The translations under genes were made by a program, and so were the position numbers. A stretch of 64,000 nt of DNA, from assembly GCF_000234665.1 (NCBI RefSeq), contig NC_018312.1, positions 132,516 to 196,515 of the forward strand, given 5' to 3'. The stretch is from Leishmania mexicana MHOM/GT/2001/U1103 (lineage: Eukaryota > Euglenozoa > Kinetoplastea > Trypanosomatida > Trypanosomatidae). The notes beneath the pieces are model-generated. The model ran no database searches. It was given only the letters and a program-made list of their open reading frames with translations, and was not told the DNA's origin. Shown piece after piece: positions 40,221 to 51,454 of the stretch; position 1 is the first letter of the stretch, and each line of letters starts with the position of its first letter.

Positions 40221-41327
40221 ATGAATCTTCAGCAAACTACACGTGGCATACAGGACCTGCTTTACACACTTGGTACATCACTGGAGAGGTTCAGGGGCGC
40301 GAACGGCTTGCAGCATCTGGTAACCACAGGAAAACTATCCCTTCTGTCGCTTTTCGGCGTGTTCGAGCGCACTAGGGATGAAGAATACGAGAAGCGCTCC
40401 GCAGCTGTAAATGAGACTCGCCGCTGCTTGCTGCAGCTTGTCGACGACTTCGAAGGAATTACTGAGTCGACCGCGAAGTTAGTGCAAAAAGTCGACCGGC
40501 TGCTGGGTACGCTTGAGCAGTTTCATTGTTGTTGTGACATGGAAGTCGACGGTCGCGCCAATGTCAGCGGCTCAGATGTCCCGCAGCTGGGACAATATTT
40601 CCGGCAGATTCGCGAAGCCAGCAGTCAGTTAAAAGGGTTTCTTGATGACTTCAGCACCTCAAAAACCACGTGCGTGGATGTGACACGCACTGCCATAAAG
40701 GAGATCGAGAAAGTGAACACAGACACGTCGTGCAATGTGGCGGCTGCACTCACAGACTTTGACCGCCAGCGTCGTCGCCTTCAGATGAGGGAGAGCGAAA
40801 TGATGCACGCCATGTCCCGCTCCACGTCCAGGGAAGACCCGGCTGTACGATACGCAGAACTCAACTGCGTGAAGGAATCGGAGGCGCTAGAGAGTCTTGG
40901 TCGGAAGTACATTGATTCTCTCGGAAATGCCATGACGGCAACTCATTTTGCTCTTGAACAGTCGTCGATGACCGGCTGGGCGTCGTCCAACGTCTTTTTT
41001 GTGCAACTCGGTCAGCTTTTCAGCGAGCTATCGACAACTGGTAAGGCGATTGCAGCGCACCTTCTATCCATAAAGAACTCGCAGAAAGTGTCTCATCAGT
41101 TGTCAGAGGAGAAACGAAGGATTTTGCAAGAGCAGAGAGCAGCAGCCACTGCGGCAGGTGTGGCGACCAACACTGAGACAGATCTTTTTAGTGGAGGTGC
41201 AGATGTCTCACCAGGGGCGTCGTTTCCTCTTGTTACTTCATCTCCAGCGGGCCCATCTGCTAGGGTAAGCTCACCAACTGAAGGGCCAGGCCGCGGGTCT
41301 GTGAATCTCGACGATTTGTTTCACTGA
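40221..41327 (+). CDS. Helical protein, BAR-like appearance, unknown function
   Basis: A 368-residue protein that I do not recognise with certainty. Residues ~1-300 are predicted to be long helices with charged heptad patterning (for example EEYEKRSAAVNETRRCLLQL and DFDRQRRRLQMRESEMM). The last ~60 residues are Ser/Pro/Gly-rich and end in VNLDDLFH. Long helical bundles with a disordered tail and an acidic-hydrophobic end motif occur in BAR/AH-domain and clathrin-adaptor-binding proteins, so an endocytic or membrane-shaping role is a hypothesis. The ATG at 40221 follows a clear pyrimidine-AG. Confidence 0.8.
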   Translation: MNLQQTTRGIQDLLYTLGTSLERFRGANGLQHLVTTGKLSLLSLFGVFERTRDEEYEKRSAAVNETRRCLLQLVDDFEGITESTAKLVQKVDRLLGTLEQFHCCCDMEVDGRANVSGSDVPQLGQYFRQIREASSQLKGFLDDFSTSKTTCVDVTRTAIKEIEKVNTDTSCNVAAALTDFDRQRRRLQMRESEMMHAMSRSTSREDPAVRYAELNCVKESEALESLGRKYIDSLGNAMTATHFALEQSSMTGWASSNVFFVQLGQLFSELSTTGKAIAAHLLSIKNSQKVSHQLSEEKRRILQEQRAAATAAGVATNTETDLFSGGADVSPGASFPLVTSSPAGPSARVSSPTEGPGRGSVNLDDLFH

Positions 41328-41908
41328 GGAAGATCCTGAGAGCCATGACGCGGTTCCGCCGCGTTTATTGCTTTTTGGTTTGTGTGCAGTCTTTGTGCTC
41401 TCCCTTAGTGTATCTTTACTGACTCGTCACCCTATCGCTATGTACTTGCTTGCTTCACACTCGTTTCGAAAATGAAAACGCTTTGCTTGTCTGCCCTCTG
41501 ATGCCGTGTGAAGCCACGGCCATCTCCCAACACGAAGCACTTGGGGAGGCTGTCCCTTTACTTGTATCTTTCACTGTATGTGTTCGAACGCAAGGTCCCT
41601 CTTGACTTTCCGGGGGTGTTGATTAAGATGTCTGTGCTACTCTTTTTTCCTGCGCTTCGCGTGAACCAGTCGGGCAAGTGCTGAGGACGCGGTCTGAACC
41701 TACATATCGCGCGCAACTCCAACGAGAAACGACAGCTCCCCTCTTCGCAACAATGCACGATTGTGTTGTTGTTTTGTCGTTGCTTCTCAGAATTTCTTTT
41801 CTTTTCTCCTTCTCTTTAATAATAAAAACGGCTGCAGAATAAACAGGGTTTCTTATCACTACATTGGCGATTACAAGAAGCAACGATAATAACTTCATTT
41901 TAATAGCA
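41328..41908. other. Spacer before kinase gene
   Basis: No gene supported. A long C/T run at about 41785-41818 followed by GGCTGCAG (AG at 41836-41837) is the likely splice acceptor for the kinase. Confidence 0.5.
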
Positions 41909-43027
41909 ATGAAGAATCGACCCGCTCTCGCGCTGGATGCGGCAGTTGTGGAGAAGTTCCAGCAGGACTCGAAGTCTTATCAAATCAACAGCAACAACTC
42001 TCTGCAGTTCCGCGCGTTCCTCTTCAATGAGGCCGGTATGTACACAAAAGACGGCCGCGAGTTGCCGAGCACTGTGAAGAAGGATGACATTGACTACTCA
42101 TCGAAGCGTAACGTCGGCGCTGGAGCAAGCGGCGACGTCTTTTTCGCGCGCCTCAAAAATGGTACATCGATTGCCTTAAAGCGTATTCCCATCTCGTCCA
42201 AGGCGCATAGGGACGAGGTGGACCGTGAGCTGCAGGTTTTCATGGCCCGCGGCGATTCTCCGTATGTGATGAACAACTACGGCGCCTTTTGGGATGCCGA
42301 AGACGACGCAATTGTGATCCCGATGGAGTGGATGCCGTACACAGTGAAGGACCTCGGACTGTTTTGGGGTGGGCTCAACGAGGCACTCTTGAAGGCAGTC
42401 TTCTTCCAGGTGGTGTCTGGCCTGGTTTACCTGCATGATGTGAAGCGTGTGCTGCACCGTGACCTGAAGCCGAGCAACCTGCTCATCAGCGAAACTGGCC
42501 ACGTGAAGATTGCTGACTTTGGTGTGTCGAAGCTGATTCAAACGCTTGCTGTTTCGTCAACGTACGTTGGCACCATGTGCTTCATGGCCCCCGAGAGGTT
42601 GGAGCAAGGCATGTACGGCTTTAGCAGTGATGTCTGGTCACTGGGACTCACCATGATCGGTGCTGTCACCGGCAAGAACCCCTGGGCGCCGCCGGAGGAG
42701 ATGAATCTCTACCAGCTGCTCGGCAAGATGGCCAACGGAAGTACACCGACGCTTCCTACGTCCGACGCGTTTTCCGACGACGTGAAAGACTTTGTGAAGC
42801 AGTGCCTCGAGCGTGACCCGGACGCCCGCCCAACCTGCGCAGAGTTGCTTCAGCACCAATTCTTCGATGGGATAACCACCGAAAGTGCTGTGGCGATGGT
42901 CAAGATGGCAGTGGAGCAGATGACCCGCCTCATCAATAACAACGCACAGAAGGAGAAGGAAGTGGCTCGATCACAGGAGTCTCTGGAGAATGATGTAAAG
43001 GCACAGCTTGATAAGATGGTGTTGTAG
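41909..43027 (+). CDS. MAP kinase kinase-like protein kinase (STE7 family)
   Basis: A 372-residue Ser/Thr-Tyr kinase of MEK type. The glycine loop is GAGASGDVFF near residue 70, the ATP lysine lies in IALKRIP, the catalytic loop is HRDLKPSN, and the magnesium loop is DFGVSKL. The activation segment LAVSSTYVGTMCFMAPERL carries Ser/Thr spaced as in MEKs. A C-terminal ~50-residue extension is helical. The N-terminal ~60 residues include FLFNEAGMYTKDGRELP, which I associate with trypanosomatid MKKs. From memory it resembles L. mexicana PK4/MKK4, linked to differentiation and proliferation; this orthology is not checked. ATG at 41909 after the polypyrimidine-AG; an upstream open stretch lacks kinase similarity. 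Confidence 0.93.
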   Translation: MKNRPALALDAAVVEKFQQDSKSYQINSNNSLQFRAFLFNEAGMYTKDGRELPSTVKKDDIDYSSKRNVGAGASGDVFFARLKNGTSIALKRIPISSKAHRDEVDRELQVFMARGDSPYVMNNYGAFWDAEDDAIVIPMEWMPYTVKDLGLFWGGLNEALLKAVFFQVVSGLVYLHDVKRVLHRDLKPSNLLISETGHVKIADFGVSKLIQTLAVSSTYVGTMCFMAPERLEQGMYGFSSDVWSLGLTMIGAVTGKNPWAPPEEMNLYQLLGKMANGSTPTLPTSDAFSDDVKDFVKQCLERDPDARPTCAELLQHQFFDGITTESAVAMVKMAVEQMTRLINNNAQKEKEVARSQESLENDVKAQLDKMVL

Positions 43028-45544
43028 TGGCGGAGAGTGATGTAGCTCCTTCACTTCTGTCTCATATCTGCTTCCCTCTTACAAGAAAGGGTGGTGTGCA
43101 GCACTTTTATTCAATGTTGGCTGCTTTTTATTCTTCACTTGCTTTCCTTTTTTTTCGTCGTTCTCTTTTGCATGGACTTGTCCTACTCCTATGTTGTGTT
43201 CTAGTCTGCTATTTATGACTCGGCTTTTCATTATTTTTTGTTCTTTACTACGAAGGGCCGCTGCAGCAATGCCACGTACAAGGCAGCAGATTCACACAGG
43301 TATGACATACACTCTCTGCCACGTGTGTGCTCACATGAAGCGCACCTCTCTTCCAATGCGACCACTCACCCCCTCCGTGTTGTTTCTCGCGATCCTGTCA
43401 CACTCCACTGCGTGCGTGTGTGTTGAATACCGGAGTAAGGCTTTTGTGCTTTTTCGCGGAGGTTCTTTTTGTTCTGCTTTACATTTTTGTCTAATATTGG
43501 CGTACAGGTTCCATCCTTCACTTCCCTTCCTCCCTGCCTACCCTTTCTATACCCTCGCGTGGCTGGGGAGAGGCAAAGGGGGAAGGGGGTGACATACGCG
43601 AGTGTGTCTGTTGTTACAGCATGATGACGATGCGTTGTTTTGCCTTTTTCGCCTGTGATTTTGTTTCGGTTTTACCTTCTTCCCTTCTCCCTCTCGATCT
43701 TTCACAATCAGACCTTCGAGGTTATACACCCTCATGCCCCCCTTTTCCGTTTTGAGGCGTTGAAGCACACGAACACCTTTTACATACGAGGACGAAAGGC
43801 GCGTTGTGTCAAGCTCCACGCACGGTGCGTTCGCCGAGGAATTATGTAGGCGTACCATGCAGTATTGTTCTCTACATGTTTGCTGTTGTCCTTTTTTTGG
43901 TTGCTCCCCTCCCTTTCTCCTTCACCTACGTCGGGCTCCTGGCACAGCATGGGGCCGTTTCTGTGTACACTACAGCTCACATCAAACGCATGACGGAAGA
44001 CCGGGAGAAGAGCAGGATTGGGAAACGCATAACGTGAGGGCAGAAGCAGCACCAACAACAAAAAGAAACCCTACGCACACTCCTACAGGCGCGTTTCTTG
44101 TAGGATGCCAAGGGAACGCAAAAGGACGTGACTGCCGTTCTCTCCTCCCCCTTTTTGTGTTTTATGGAACAGGGCAGGGAGGCTTTCCTGAGCTGGTGGC
44201 TTGAACCGGCTCACCCTCTCCCCCCTTCCCTCTCCTCTCGTTCAGATCGGATGTATGAACCGGTCTCTTTTTTTTTCGTCGTTTCTTCTGCTTTTCCCTC
44301 CCTTCGTTTCTCCCTTCATTTTCTTTCCCGTCCTCTCCTTGCCTGTTCTGTCTTCGGCACCTTTTTTTCCGTACTTTGCCTTATTCCCCTCCTCCCCGAA
44401 AGAGACCGTAACAAAAACGAAAACAAACAAAAAGATGTCAAGGCCTTTACACTTTCACTTCGTGGAACATGTGTCTCCTCTCTCTCCCTCTCGTGTTCTT
44501 TTTTCCCCCTTTTTGGCCCCTCTTATCTTTGGATGTCCTCCTCCTTTTCTTTGACCTCTCCCCCCTCCCACTTCCGCACATAGAGACAAGCATACATATA
44601 TATATATATATATAAGGTTTTCTCCCCCCGATTTTTTTTTTGGTCTATGGTACGTCTGTGTGCGTGCGTGTGTGTCTCTCTTTCGCTGTGCCTCTTACCC
44701 TCTTCTCCGTTGGAGTTTTTTTTTCTATTTGCGTGGCTGTTTCTTTTATTTTTCTGACGTGGCTGTCGTTGTGTGTCGACGCGTGTGTCTGTTTATGTCT
44801 GTGTGTTTTCGCTTTCGCTTTGTCCTTGATTCGCTCTGAGTAGCTCAGCAGACACAACACTCAACATGCAAGAGGCACACACACACACACGCATACGGTG
44901 AGAAAATCCCTTCTTCCTCATTGCCTCTCCCCCACCCTGCGCACCGTTCTGCCTCCCGACCCTCCACTGTGAGTTGTTAGCCGCGAGTGTGTGCGCATTT
45001 GAAAGGAGGAGAGGATGGGGACCCACGCCCTGTACCTGCGGGAACCTTATTTTCTTCTCGCCAGTTGCCTTCGCCCAACGAAGCTGACCTTGACCCCAGC
45101 GAAGAGGTTAATAAGAGCGGTGCTCCATTCGGTCAGTCGCACGTTCTCCACTTTCGTGGAGTACTTGCATCTGTGCGCCTGCGCACGTCCAACGGGACAT
45201 CTCTCCACCCTTCTCCACCCATCCTCCCTACCCCCTGCGTGTCTCCTCACTGCTGCTGTACTCACTCGACTTCTTCTTTGCGCTTCTCTGTCCCTTTTCT
45301 CCCTTTAGCACCTGCCGTTGACACGCTTGTTTTTCTTCCCTCATTGATTTTCTAGTCCCTCTCTCTCGCTTTGCTCACCCTATCTCCCTCCTTACCTTTC
45401 ACACCTACCGAAGGCTGACGCACGTGCAAAGCTTCTTTTTTAGCAAGTCCACGTAAGCCTGCTTCGACTCCCTCCGTTCCCTCCCCCGCATTTTCCGCTA
45501 CGCTTAATTGAGTGTCTTTCGCTTCCTCATCCCCCCGCCCGGTG
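43028..45544. other. Pyrimidine-rich spacer
   Basis: About 2.5 kb with no supported gene. The plus strand is C/T-rich, with an (AT)n tract at about 44595-44614. CTTCTTTTTTAG with AG at 45442-45443 is the likely splice acceptor for enoyl-CoA hydratase, ~100 nt before its ATG. Confidence 0.5.
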
Positions 45545-46348
45545 ATGTTCCGCTACTCCCACCTGATTCGCTGCGCCGCGCAGCCTGTGGTGAAGGTGTG
45601 TCAGGTTGGCCCCGTGGTCACGTTAACTATCAACCGCCCCACTCAACTTAATGCCCTCAACAGGGCTGTGTCGGAGAGCCTCATGGAAAACTTGGAAAAG
45701 TACGACAAGGACCACTCGTGCTCCGCGTTCATCATCACAGGTGAAGGTCGCGCATTCGTCGCGGGGGCTGATATTAAGTCTATGAAGGATCGCACCTTTT
45801 CCGAGGGCGTCCTGTCAAGCGACTTTCAAGCATTGACCCGCATCCGTACCATCGGCAAGCCAATCATTGCGGCGGTCAACGGTTTCGCTCTCGGTGGTGG
45901 GTGTGAGCTGGCCATGTCCTGCGACATCATTGTCGCAAGCGAGGAGGCGAAGTTTGGACAGCCCGAGATTAAGCTGGCCACCATCCCAGGGCTGGGCGGC
46001 ACGCAGCGTCTGACGCGCATGATTGGCAAGGCTCGTGCGATGGAGTGGGTTCTCTTGGGCAACACGTACACGGCGGCCGAAGCGGAGCGCGCGGGGATCG
46101 TGTCGCGCGTGGTGAAACACGAGGAGCTGATGCCGACGGCCATGTTCATGGCGGAGAAGATCGCAAGTTACAGCCAGATTGCCGTGAGGCTGGCCAAGAT
46201 GGCAGTGAACGAGTCGCAGGAGACGTTGCTCGCGGCTGGTTTGGCGTACGAGTCTATGGTTTTCAACTCCACCTTCTCTACTCACGACAGGAAGGAGGGC
46301 ATGACCGCGTTTGTGGAGAAGCGCGCACCTCAGTTTCAAAACAAGTGA
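45545..46348 (+). CDS. Enoyl-CoA hydratase, mitochondrial
   Basis: A 267-residue crotonase-family enzyme that hydrates trans-2-enoyl-CoA in fatty-acid beta-oxidation. The first ~20 residues (MFRYSHLIRCAAQP) are basic and hydrophobic, fitting a mitochondrial leader. The acyl-CoA and oxyanion-hole segment is AFVAGADIKSM. Both catalytic glutamates of rat ECHS1 are matched: one in GGGCELAM and one in FGQPEIKLATIPGLGG, followed by TQRLTR. Family length is ~260-290. Hydratase is favoured over isomerase because both Glu are present. Later blocks EAERAGIVSRVV and SHDRKEGM-like ending (THDRKEGMTAF) are also typical. The ATG at 45545 is preferred over an upstream TTG. Confidence 0.94.
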   Translation: MFRYSHLIRCAAQPVVKVCQVGPVVTLTINRPTQLNALNRAVSESLMENLEKYDKDHSCSAFIITGEGRAFVAGADIKSMKDRTFSEGVLSSDFQALTRIRTIGKPIIAAVNGFALGGGCELAMSCDIIVASEEAKFGQPEIKLATIPGLGGTQRLTRMIGKARAMEWVLLGNTYTAAEAERAGIVSRVVKHEELMPTAMFMAEKIASYSQIAVRLAKMAVNESQETLLAAGLAYESMVFNSTFSTHDRKEGMTAFVEKRAPQFQNK

Positions 46349-48089
46349 AGTGCTTCCCCGTTTTACACTCGGGCACACTCTATTCTCCCTGCTCCCTTCA
46401 GGTAGGTTGGGGGTGAGGGCGGCAAGCGTGCCCAACTTCACTTTCCTCGAGGGTAGCGAACAGCGCGGTGAGCGAGGGGTGGTGGTGGTGGTCAACGGAA
46501 GTGAGAAACAGACGAAAGAAAGGAGAGGGTCCATCAGGACGTGCAGCAGACAAGGAGACGATGGGGACTGTGGAAGTTCAGCATTCCCCTCTTTGTTGGC
46601 TCCGCCTCAGAGATGAACAGTGGAAGAAAGGCATCAGGAGAATGTGATCGTATGATTGCGCCACTCCCCTGCCTGGTTCCTTAGTGTTGTTTTATTTAGC
46701 TTATTATTGTGGTTTTTTTCTGTTGTTCTTGTGTTACCCCTTTGTCTGTTGGATGCGTCGCTCAGCGCCTTCTCCCTTAGCCCTTTCGTTCTTTGTGGTT
46801 TCTCTGTTTTGTGCGCCACCTTTTTACCCAAAACGTTCACGTTGTTCCTCGCTCCTTTTCTTTTTCCCCTCCCTCGCCATCCCCCAGCCCGTGCACAGTA
46901 AAGGGCCTCTCTCACCTCCCTTGCTTGTGTAGCTGATGTACTGGGACTATCTTGTTCGCTGCGATCTTCTCCGGTTTGTTACTTCACTGTTTGGGTCGAT
47001 GAACTCCATCTGACTCACCTGCACACATGTTCTCCGCTTGCTCTCTCACCGAGCGTGATGTTTCGTTGTTTCGGTTTGTAGTTGCGTGTGAAGAAAAGAA
47101 GAGTGGGAAGGGGCAGAGGGTGACGTACCTTGCCTACTGCCTGCATGGGCGCGTACGCCTGTCTCGCAGGGTCCCTTTCTGACCGGGGCAAGCTACGTGT
47201 ACCTCTTCCCCCTCCTCATGCACAAGAATGTGAATCCCAAAATATCTTATGCACGCCTTCCCACAGTGCGCAAACCACATTCTCCAGCACGCATTTGTTT
47301 CTCTCTGTGCTTGTCTCTCTTCTATCGCACACACTCAGAGGGGAGAGGTGCCAAACAGACCTGAAGGGGACCCAGCGAGAGGCGCGGGATGGAGTTTGGG
47401 AGTCCGGGAGAAGAGAGGGCATACATGTACACGTTGCCTTCCTCTCCAACTCCCTATTCAATCATCTTCACGTCACCTGCTTGTGCGTTTAGTGTAGGAT
47501 CACAGTGACTCCCACCAGGAAACCCGTTCCACTCCCTCCTCCTCCTTTATGCGCCACGCACCACGGCTGCTCCTTTCACTTCTCACAAGTTGCGCCTTTC
47601 TTCGCTCTGTGCTCTCACACCAATTCCCTCTCTTTTTTCTTCTGTTCTGTTTGAGTACTTTGTTAGCGAAACAAACAACATAGAAACTCCCCTTCGTGGC
47701 GGTGATGTCTATTCATGGCCTCCCCCGGCCCCGACGCTCTCTTTTCGTAGGCCTTTACATTCCGTTTTCCTTTTTCTCATGCACACGTTCGAACGCCCTC
47801 TCTCTATCTGTTTTTGTCGTTCGCTGTTTTACCCCTTCTCACCTCAATTCCTTCCCTCTATCCCCCCTCACCTGATTTCGCTACCGGATGTCTTCTGTTG
47901 CCTCCTCTCTTGCTTCGCATACCATTGCCCTGAAGGGCTTTTCGTCTTTCCTCCTTTCTCGATGACTCACGTGCTCGCACGTCCTGTAAGCACCCATCGC
48001 CTATTGCTGCAAGCGTCTGCGTTCTGCGTTCCTTTTTTTGCTGTTGTTCTCTTTCTTCTCTCTCCACCCGGTGACGCGGGGGGACAGAT
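46349..48089. other. Enoyl-CoA hydratase 3' flank / spacer
   Basis: About 1.7 kb with no supported gene, C/T-rich on the plus strand. Frames up to ~130 codons reflect pyrimidine bias. It ends at SIDER-like copy E. Confidence 0.5.
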
Positions 48090-48612
48090 CAGTGCTTGGT
48101 ATTCCAGGGTCCAGTACACCCCTCACACTCTGTGTGGGGAAGCCGTGCAGCCCCTCTACCTCTGCCAATGCCGAGCCACCTCTGGTGGTGACAGGGGGTC
48201 AAGTGCCTACGACGTGGGGAGGCCAGAGTGGTTTGCCGCGACGGATGTCGGCGGCCAGGTCGTACACGGCGCTGCGTCGGGGCGACCTGCGACAGCGAAT
48301 GCGCCCGTGTGCCGCCCATGTGATGGGCGAAGTGTCAGCGCGACGCGTACGTCTCCCACCCCCGGGCCTCACACTGCCTGCTGGTGTGGGGCGCCTGGGT
48401 GCCACCGCGGGGAGATGCACTGGGCGGCGACCCGCGATGCGGGGGTGGGTGGGTAGCGCTTGAGGCGTGTGCCGCTGCTGAGATGAGTGGGTCGGCGCAT
48501 TGGTGTAACGGGTGTGCCTAGCGCTGCTTCGCAGGTCGCGGATGGGGCTTGCGGCAGGCCCGGTGGGTAGAGCGAATTCACGTTCTATGGCAGAGAATGA
48601 TGGCTGTGTTGA
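48090..48612 (+). mobile_element. SIDER2-like retroposon, copy E
   Basis: Nearly identical to the left-hand copies, except at its 5' edge (CAGTGCTTGGTATTCCAGGG in place of the CACGGTACCTCGGGG type). It ends in CAGAGAATGATGG. It is sense to transcription, between enoyl-CoA hydratase and the ubiquitin hydrolase. Confidence 0.75.
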
Positions 48613-49207
48613 GAAAAGTAAAATCTTCTTACCCTTTTTGGTTGCTCGCATTTTGGTAACCACCACGCAAATGGTTAAAGGAAGTGCAAAGGGAGAAGAA
48701 TATACCGCAGGGAGAGGGCGGCGGGAACGACTCTCCCTCCAGTTGTATAGGCGTGAGTGCTCACCATCTCGTCTGTGTGTGTCTGTTGACTATGTATGTG
48801 CTCTACCCTTTTCGGGCATCAGTAGACCCTCTTACCTTCACACCCTCATGCCCCCTCTCCCCCACAGTGATGCAAGGCGTCTCCGCCTCCTTTCCCGGGT
48901 CACGTGATTCCTCCATGCCGCCTTTGCCGCTGCGTCGCTGTCAATCGTTCTGTTTCCTTCTCTTTCTCTCAGCGTGGGTGTCGCACGTGGCAGCATTTAC
49001 ATCTTTAACATTCTGTTTTCGGTTCTTCTCTCGTGTGTGTGTGTGCTGCCGAAACACATTTTCTCCTTACTTGCCACACTCGCGCCCTCCCCCCTCCACC
49101 CTTCTTCCACCTTTGCAGCCAAATTCTTTTACATTTATCGTGTGTTCATCCCCGTCTTGGCGTGTGTGTGTGTATTACCAGTGGCGCCCCTAGCTCGAAC
49201 GCGCACG
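48613..49207. other. 5' flank of ubiquitin hydrolase
   Basis: No gene supported. A long C/T-rich stretch runs to CTTCCACCTTTGCAG with AG at 49117-49118, a strong splice acceptor ~90 nt before the ATG. Confidence 0.55.
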
Positions 49208-51454
49208 ATGCCGTTCCCTGTGACGCAGGAGGCGTGTCCTCATGCGTGGAGTGACTCTGCCATAGTGACCCCGTTCCCCGGAAAGACAGTGCACCGCGAC
49301 GAGTGCGCGTACTGCTGCCGCACGTGCCGTCAAGGCGACGGGGTCTATGTATGTATGGCATGCCACACGGGTCTGTGCTGTGAGCACCTGGAGAAACACA
49401 TGGGGGTGCACGGGGCGCACGCCATGTACACAACCGTCAAGAAGCTCCCTGCAAAGGAAATGGAGGAGGTGAAGGATGTGAATTACCTTGGTGTAGTGGC
49501 CCCCGCGGAGTATGAGACGGCCGTGTGCTGCGCGGATTGCCAGGTTCAGTTTGCGCAAATACCGGACCTGGCTGTGGAGGCGTACAGCGGCATCATCAAC
49601 GCACCGGAGCCAGGCGCGCAGGATAGCACAGCTGATGGCGGTGTGGGCCGGCTGCAGAAGCCGCAGTGCCCTCACCTGGTGTGCCTCGAACAGCTGGCGA
49701 GCCCTTTCGCTGTTTGTCCACCGACTTCCGACGACATCTGCTCCGTGGAGATGTGCGGATGCCACGTGAACAACTGGATGTGCGTCACGTGCGGTGCAAT
49801 CGGTTGCCCTCGTCCCGAGGCAGGCGGCCAGGGTCATGCACTACAGCACTATGAGCTGACAGGACACCCGGCGTGTGTCAAGCTTGGGACCATCACCGCG
49901 CAGGGCGCCGACTATTATTGCTACGCCTGCGACGATGACGTTGATGACGTACACTTCGAAGCCCACATGGCACACTTCGGCATTGACGTACAAACTGCCA
50001 AGAAGACCGCCAAGACGATGGGCGAGCTCGAGTACGACTACTCCTCGCAGTTTGACTTCAACAAGATCACGGAGGCCGGCGTGTCCTTGACGCCATCCTA
50101 CGGCCCAGGCCACACTGGCATCGAGAATATCGGCAACAGCTGCTACATCGCATCCGTTGTGCAGTGCCTTATGTCGCTGGGCCCGTTCCAGCACTCCTTC
50201 TTTCCGGCCAAGTCATCCCCGCATCAGGCGCAGTGCAGCGCGAATCCGTACAACTGCCACCACTGCCAAACAGAGCGCGTGGCAGCCGGCTTGCTCTCCG
50301 GTGAGTTCAGCCGCGAAGGTCACGAGCTCACCAACGGCATTTGCCCCCGCCTCTTCAAGAAGGTGTACGCCCACCAGCACCCTGAGTTCTCCACCGGCGC
50401 CCAGCAGGATGCTCAGGAGTACCTGCTTTACCTACTGACAGAGATGCAGCGGCACGTGCACCTCAACAGCAGCGGGAGCACCAGTGCCGGCAATGTGCAG
50501 CAGCAGATTCACCCGTCTGATATCATGGAGATGGTGATTGAGCAGCGTATGCAGTGCAGCAAGTGCCAGCGAGTGCGTTACACGTACGAGACGGACAAAT
50601 GCCTATCCTTGCCGATCCCGATTGATCCAGTGTCGGCCTCGTCTGTTGCGGCTGCTGCAAGCGAGGAGGAGATGAACGCGATACGGCCCCGGTGCTCGCT
50701 GGAGGCCTGCCTGCAAGCAGCCACCTCGCCGAGCGGCATCGAGTGCCGGTGCGAGGCATGCCTTGAATCGGCCGTGTACTACACCGTCACCCGTCTCGCC
50801 AGCTTTCCAGATGTTCTGCCAGTGTACATTCGCCGCACGTACTTCGACATGACTACCCGCAGCACAAAGAAAATGGATGCATATGTGGAGGTACCGCAAG
50901 AGCTCGTTCTGGAGGCTTACCGCGGGACTGGGCTGCAGCCGGGTGAGGTGCTGATGCCTGCTTCGTCAGCCTCCCCTGCACGACAACCTAGGGTAGATGC
51001 CCACGCTCCCGCTCCGCCGCAGGAAGTAGATGAGGTGGCACTGGTATCGGTGGTTAGCATGGGGATCGAGATGGACGTCGCGCGCTACGCCCTCTTACAG
51101 ACGAACATGAACGTTGAGCTCGCCATTGACTACATATTCAGCCATCCGCATATCGCCGACGAGATCAAGGCCGCGCCACCGTTACACGCCGAGGAGCAGA
51201 AGCAGTATTTGGCCCCAACCCACAACGCTACTTCAGTGAGCGCTCCGAAACCGGCTACCGATGGGGCCGCTTCATACGAGCTCACAGCGATGATCAGCCA
51301 CATGGGCGCGAGTGCGCGGACGGGGCATTACGTTTGCCACATTAAGGATGCCGCGACGGGCAAGTGGCTCCTGTTCAATGATGAAAAGGTAGGTGAGTCG
51401 CAGAACCCGCCCTTCTCCCTGGCGTCGCTGTACTTTTTCCAACGCAAGGCGTAA
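49208..51454 (+). CDS. Ubiquitin C-terminal hydrolase, USP5/Ubp14-like
   Basis: A 748-residue cysteine protease (peptidase C19) that disassembles free polyubiquitin chains. The N-terminal ~270 residues hold Cys/His-rich zinc-binding segments: DECAYCCRTCRQGDGVYVC, and a ZnF-UBP with CGCHVNNWMCVTCGAIGCPR near residues 180-200. The Cys box is GIENIGNSCYIASVVQCL near residue 305, with the nucleophile in NSC. A UBA domain (VVSMGIEMDVARYALLQTN) lies near 617-650. The His box is LTAMISHMGASARTGHYVCH, near 695-715, followed by WLLFNDEKV. The order zinc finger, Cys box, UBA, His box is that of USP5. It has one clear UBA; USP5 has two. ATG at 49208; the 78-codon upstream extension is splice-region pyrimidine DNA. 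Confidence 0.95.
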   Translation: MPFPVTQEACPHAWSDSAIVTPFPGKTVHRDECAYCCRTCRQGDGVYVCMACHTGLCCEHLEKHMGVHGAHAMYTTVKKLPAKEMEEVKDVNYLGVVAPAEYETAVCCADCQVQFAQIPDLAVEAYSGIINAPEPGAQDSTADGGVGRLQKPQCPHLVCLEQLASPFAVCPPTSDDICSVEMCGCHVNNWMCVTCGAIGCPRPEAGGQGHALQHYELTGHPACVKLGTITAQGADYYCYACDDDVDDVHFEAHMAHFGIDVQTAKKTAKTMGELEYDYSSQFDFNKITEAGVSLTPSYGPGHTGIENIGNSCYIASVVQCLMSLGPFQHSFFPAKSSPHQAQCSANPYNCHHCQTERVAAGLLSGEFSREGHELTNGICPRLFKKVYAHQHPEFSTGAQQDAQEYLLYLLTEMQRHVHLNSSGSTSAGNVQQQIHPSDIMEMVIEQRMQCSKCQRVRYTYETDKCLSLPIPIDPVSASSVAAAASEEEMNAIRPRCSLEACLQAATSPSGIECRCEACLESAVYYTVTRLASFPDVLPVYIRRTYFDMTTRSTKKMDAYVEVPQELVLEAYRGTGLQPGEVLMPASSASPARQPRVDAHAPAPPQEVDEVALVSVVSMGIEMDVARYALLQTNMNVELAIDYIFSHPHIADEIKAAPPLHAEEQKQYLAPTHNATSVSAPKPATDGAASYELTAMISHMGASARTGHYVCHIKDAATGKWLLFNDEKVGESQNPPFSLASLYFFQRKA

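Noticed and set aside
48974..49207. 78-codon N-terminal extension of the ubiquitin hydrolase with a membrane-like stretch
   Set aside because: It covers the polypyrimidine tract and AG acceptor at 49117-49118, so it is not in the mature mRNA.
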